This document shows positions 38,651-42,256 of a stretch of DNA of 42,256 nucleotides, piece by piece (position 1 is the stretch's first letter; each line of letters begins with the position of its first letter). Location of the stretch: assembly GCA_029778105.1 (NCBI GenBank), contig JAKOQZ010000003.1, positions 1-42,256 on the forward strand. The letters are read 5' to 3'. The notes under the pieces were generated by a model that saw only the letters and a list, made by a program, of their open reading frames with translations, searched no databases and was not told the DNA's origin. A program made the translations under genes and the position numbers. This DNA comes from Pseudomonadota bacterium (GTDB lineage: Bacteria > Pseudomonadota > Alphaproteobacteria > Micropepsales > Micropepsaceae).

Positions 38651-39967
38651 CTAACCGTTCTGCGCCAGAACCCGGCCCGCGAGATAGAGCGAGCCGCAGA
38701 TGAGGATGCGCGGCGCGGCGGCATCGCCGTCCAGCTGCGCCCGTGCGGTGACGAGATCCATCGCATCGGCGAGGTCGTCCGCCGGATCGGCGTTCAGCCC
38801 CGCCGCCCGCGCCGCATCGTACAGCGCGCCCGCGCCCATCGCGTTCTTTTCGCCGGGGATCGCAACCGTCACCACATGGCGCGCCAGCCCGCGGAAATGC
38901 GCGAGATAGTTGGAGGCATCCTTGGTGTTGAGCATGCCGACGATCAGGAACAGCGGCCTGGGACGCTGATCCTCCAGATCGGCCAGCAGCGCCGAGATCG
39001 CCGCCCCGGCATGCGGGTTGTGCCCGCCATCCAGCCAGACTTCCGAACCTTCCGGCGCTTCCTCCACCAGCGGGCCATAGGTGAGGCGCTGCATCCGGGC
39101 CGGCCAGCTGACACTGGTGAGGCCTTTTTCGATGGCGGCGTCCGACACCTTGAAGACGTCCTGCGCCTTCAGCGCCGCGATGGCGAGCGCCGCGTTCTCG
39201 ATCTGATGCGCTCCGGCCAGCTTGGGATGCGGCAGGTCCATCACGCCGCTGTCGTCCTGGAAGACCATGCGGCCGCGCTCGTCATGCGCCGAGAACTGCC
39301 GCCCCCAGGCGATCAGCGGCGCGCCCTGCCGTTCCGCCTCGGCCTCGATCACCGCATAGGCGGCGTCCGACTGCGGCCCCGCCACGACGGGCCGCGCGCG
39401 CTTGATGATGCCGGCCTTCTCCGCCGCGATCAGCTCGATCGTGTCCCCCAGATAATGCTGGTGATCCATATCGACCGGCGTGATCACCGAGACCAGCGGC
39501 CGGGCGATCACGTTCGTCGCATCCAGACGGCCGCCGAGGCCGACCTCCAGGATCAGCACATCGGCCGGCACGCGCGCAAAGGCGAGCAGCGCCGCCGCCG
39601 TGGTGATCTCGAAAAAGGTGATCGGCGTGTCGCGCGCCGCGCGCTCGCATTCGTCGAGCAGAATCTGCAGCGCATCCTCGCTGATCAGCGTGCCGGCGAG
39701 GCGGATGCGCTCGTGGAAGCGCACCAGATGCGGCGAGGTATAGACATGCACGCGCTTGCCCGAGGCTTCCAGCATCGCGCGCAGATAGGCGCAGGTCGAA
39801 CCCTTGCCGTTGGTTCCGGCCACATGGAACACCGGCGGCAGGCGCGTTTCGGGATTACCCAGGCGGGTCAGCAGCGTGCGCATCCTGTCGAGCGACAGGT
39901 CGATCGCCTTCGGGTGAAGCCGCGTCAGCCGGTCGAGGATCGCGTCGCTCGCCGCGTCGGCGCTCAT
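38651..39967 (-). CDS. folC: Bifunctional folylpolyglutamate/dihydrofolate synthase
   Basis: [53 protein letters not shown]. Confidence 0.95.
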   Translation of the reverse strand: MSADAASDAILDRLTRLHPKAIDLSLDRMRTLLTRLGNPETRLPPVFHVAGTNGKGSTCAYLRAMLEASGKRVHVYTSPHLVRFHERIRLAGTLISEDALQILLDECERAARDTPITFFEITTAAALLAFARVPADVLILEVGLGGRLDATNVIARPLVSVITPVDMDHQHYLGDTIELIAAEKAGIIKRARPVVAGPQSDAAYAVIEAEAERQGAPLIAWGRQFSAHDERGRMVFQDDSGVMDLPHPKLAGAHQIENAALAIAALKAQDVFKVSDAAIEKGLTSVSWPARMQRLTYGPLVEEAPEGSEVWLDGGHNPHAGAAISALLADLEDQRPRPLFLIVGMLNTKDASNYLAHFRGLARHVVTVAIPGEKNAMGAGALYDAARAAGLNADPADDLADAMDLVTARAQLDGDAAAPRILICGSLYLAGRVLAQNG

Positions 39968-40893
39968 TGCGCGGCCTGCGGCTCCGTATCCGAAGGCGGC
40001 TCGGCGGCCGCGACGGGCTGCGGCACGGCGGGCGCTGCGGCGGCCGGCGCGTTGGTCATCAGCGCGATCAGCCGCGCCACCGTCTCCGGGATGCGGTGGC
40101 GATGGACGACCATGTCGACCATGCCGTGCTCCAGCAGATATTCGGCCTTCTGGAAGCTGTCGGGCAGCTTTTCGCGGATGGTGTTCTCGATCACGCGGCG
40201 GCCCGAAAAGCCGATGGTCGCGCCCGGCTCGGCGATCTGCACGTCGCCCAGCATGGCGTAGGAGGCGATGACGCCGCCGGTGGTCGGATCGGTCAGCACG
40301 ACGATATAGGGCAGGCGCGCATCGCGCAGCATCTGCACCGCCACAGTCGCGCGCGGCATCTGCATCAGCGACAGGATGCCTTCCTGCATGCGCGCGCCGC
40401 CCGAGGCGACGACCAGCACCATCGGCACCTTGTCGGCGACGGCGCGTTCGGCGCCCTGCACGAAGGCCTCGCCCGCCGCCATGCCCAGCGATCCGCCCAT
40501 GAAGGCGAAATTCTGCGCGACGATCACCGCGCCGTGCCCGCCGATCGTGCCGCGCGCCGCGATCACCGCATCCTGCTGCCCGGTCTTGGCGCGGGCTTCC
40601 TTGATGCGGTCGGTGTAGCGCTTTTCGTCTCGGAATTTCAGCGGATCGGCGACGGCGGGAATGAAGGGCAGTTCTTCATACTTGCCCTCGTCGAACATCC
40701 ACTGAAAGCGCTGCTTGGGGTTCGCCTTCATGTGGAAGTCGCAATGGGCGCAGACGAACTGCGCCGCTTCCAGATCGCGCTGGAACAGCATCTCGCCGCA
40801 GGACGGGCATTTGGTCCACAGATTGTCGGGCGTCTCCTTGACGCCAAGCATCGACTTGATCCGGGGGCGGACGAAATTTGTGATCCAGTTCAT
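39964..40893 (-). CDS. accD: Acetyl-CoA carboxylase carboxyltransferase beta subunit
   Basis: [16 protein letters not shown]; zinc ribbon [80 protein letters not shown]. Confidence 0.96.
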   Translation of the reverse strand: MNWITNFVRPRIKSMLGVKETPDNLWTKCPSCGEMLFQRDLEAAQFVCAHCDFHMKANPKQRFQWMFDEGKYEELPFIPAVADPLKFRDEKRYTDRIKEARAKTGQQDAVIAARGTIGGHGAVIVAQNFAFMGGSLGMAAGEAFVQGAERAVADKVPMVLVVASGGARMQEGILSLMQMPRATVAVQMLRDARLPYIVVLTDPTTGGVIASYAMLGDVQIAEPGATIGFSGRRVIENTIREKLPDSFQKAEYLLEHGMVDMVVHRHRIPETVARLIALMTNAPAAAAPAVPQPVAAAEPPSDTEPQAAQ

Positions 40894-40910
40894 GAGAAGA
40901 TGGGCTTCCC

Positions 40911-41735
40911 TTAAACGCGGGCGGCGCGGACGCCGACGCTGAGCTCTTGGACGAAACCTAGCACATCTGCCGCGCATCCGGGCGACAGGGAACCGTCGTC
41001 GTTAACGAATGCCGCAACCCGGGCGACGATGGCCGATCCCACCACGGCGGCATCGGCGAAACGCGCGATGGCGGCGGCCTGTTCCGGCGTCTTGATGCCG
41101 AAACCGACGCCGACGGGCAGCGCGGTCTGCTTCTTGATGCGGCGCACCTCGCGCTCCACCTCGGCGGGGTCGAAATCCTTGGTGCCGGTGACGCCGGTGA
41201 TCGACACGTAATAGAGGAACCCGCCCGCCCCGTGCAGCACGGCCGGCAGGCGCGCGTCGGTGGTGGTGGGGGTGGACAGGCGGATCACGTCGATGCCCGC
41301 CGCATTGAGGGCGGGCGAGAACTCGCCGGCCTCTTCGGGCGGAATATCGACGATGATGATGCCGTCGACGCCCGCGGCCACGGCATCCTTCGCGAAGGCC
41401 TCCACGCCATAGGCGAAGATCGGATTGGCATAGCCCATCAGCACGATGGGCGTTTCCTTGTCGACGGCGCGGAAGTCGCGCACCAAGCCAAGCGTCGTCT
41501 TCATCGTCGCGCCCGCTTTCAGCGCGCGCAGGCCCGCCGCCTGCACCGCCGGGCCGTCGGCCATCGGATCGGTGAAGGGCATGCCGAGTTCGATCAGGTC
41601 GGCGCCCGCGCCGGGCAGGCCCATGAGGATCTCGCGCGACACCGCGATCGAAGGATCGCCCGCCGTGACGAACGGGATGAAGGCGGCCCGGCCTTCGGCT
41701 TTCAGTTTGGCGAAACGCGCGGCGATACGGCTCAC
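40911..41735 (-). CDS. trpA: Tryptophan synthase alpha subunit
   Basis: [59 protein letters not shown] start at 41735 overlapping trpB stop. Confidence 0.96.
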   Translation of the reverse strand: MSRIAARFAKLKAEGRAAFIPFVTAGDPSIAVSREILMGLPGAGADLIELGMPFTDPMADGPAVQAAGLRALKAGATMKTTLGLVRDFRAVDKETPIVLMGYANPIFAYGVEAFAKDAVAAGVDGIIIVDIPPEEAGEFSPALNAAGIDVIRLSTPTTTDARLPAVLHGAGGFLYYVSITGVTGTKDFDPAEVEREVRRIKKQTALPVGVGFGIKTPEQAAAIARFADAAVVGSAIVARVAAFVNDDGSLSPGCAADVLGFVQELSVGVRAARV

Positions 41736-42256
41736 AGCGTCACCTTCAGCGCGTCGGCCACGGTGAAGATGTCCTTGTCGCCCCGGCCGCACATATTCAT
41801 GACGATGAGCTTGTCCTTCGCCATCTTCGGCGCCGCCTCGATGACGTGGGCCAGCGCATGCGCCGGTTCCAGAGCCGGCAGAATGCCTTCCAGCCGCGCG
41901 CAGAGCTTGAACGCCTCCAGCGCCGCGTCGTCGGTCGCGTGGACATACTGCACGCGCTTCACGTCGTTCAGCCAGGCATGCTCCGGCCCGATGCCGGGAT
42001 AGTCGAGACCGGCCGAGATCGAATGCGCCTCGATGATCTGTCCGTCCGCGTCCTGCAGCAGATAGGTCTTGTTGCCGTGCAGGATGCCGGGGCGGCCCTT
42101 GCTGAGCGACGCTGCGTGCTTGTCGGTATCGACGCCGTGGCCGGCGGCCTCCACGCCATGCATGGCGACCGAGGGCTCGTCGAGGAACGGGAAGAACAAG
42201 CCCATGGCGTTCGAGCCGCCGCCGATCGCCGCGACCAGCAGGTCGGGCAGGCGGCC
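41732..42256 (-). CDS. trpB: Tryptophan synthase beta subunit (N-terminal part outside window)
   Basis: [53 protein letters not shown]. Confidence 0.96.
   Translation of the reverse strand, partial: GRLPDLLVAAIGGGSNAMGLFFPFLDEPSVAMHGVEAAGHGVDTDKHAASLSKGRPGILHGNKTYLLQDADGQIIEAHSISAGLDYPGIGPEHAWLNDVKRVQYVHATDDAALEAFKLCARLEGILPALEPAHALAHVIEAAPKMAKDKLIVMNMCGRGDKDIFTVADALKVTL

Overview
GC-rich alphaproteobacterial chromosomal window. Nearly all of it is densely packed protein-coding sequence. No rRNA, complete tRNA, transposase, phage module or CRISPR array was recognised. From left to right: 3' part of polA; FAD-linked oxidase; a decayed gene plus an uncharacterised membrane protein; GNAT; pckA; a MacAB-like HlyD/ABC/FtsX operon plus MATE exporter; chvI-chvG-hprK-EIIA(Man)-HPr; a cluster of three TraB/GumN-like proteins around a short AMP nucleosidase; a transglutaminase-fold-like exported protein; ahcY; a DivL-type Tyr-bearing 'histidine' kinase; Omp25-like porin / AraC; [2Fe-2S] ferredoxin and ferredoxin reductase; tsaE-amgK-murU-addB-addA-trxA; folC-accD-trpA-trpB (trpB cut by window end). 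Main points for follow-up: (1) five GANTC sites arranged with ~15-bp spacing in two tandem inverted repeats in the promoter of the divL-like gene; (2) the divL-like kinase has Tyr in place of the phosphoacceptor His; (3) the ahcY leader combines a near-perfect AT-rich palindrome, a tRNA-Leu-like segment and an intrinsic terminator just before the start codon; (4) three TraB/GumN paralogs flank a Bacteroidetes-looking AMP nucleosidase; (5) a transglutaminase-like protein seems to lack the catalytic Cys. I did not identify a clear new defence system or mobile system here.
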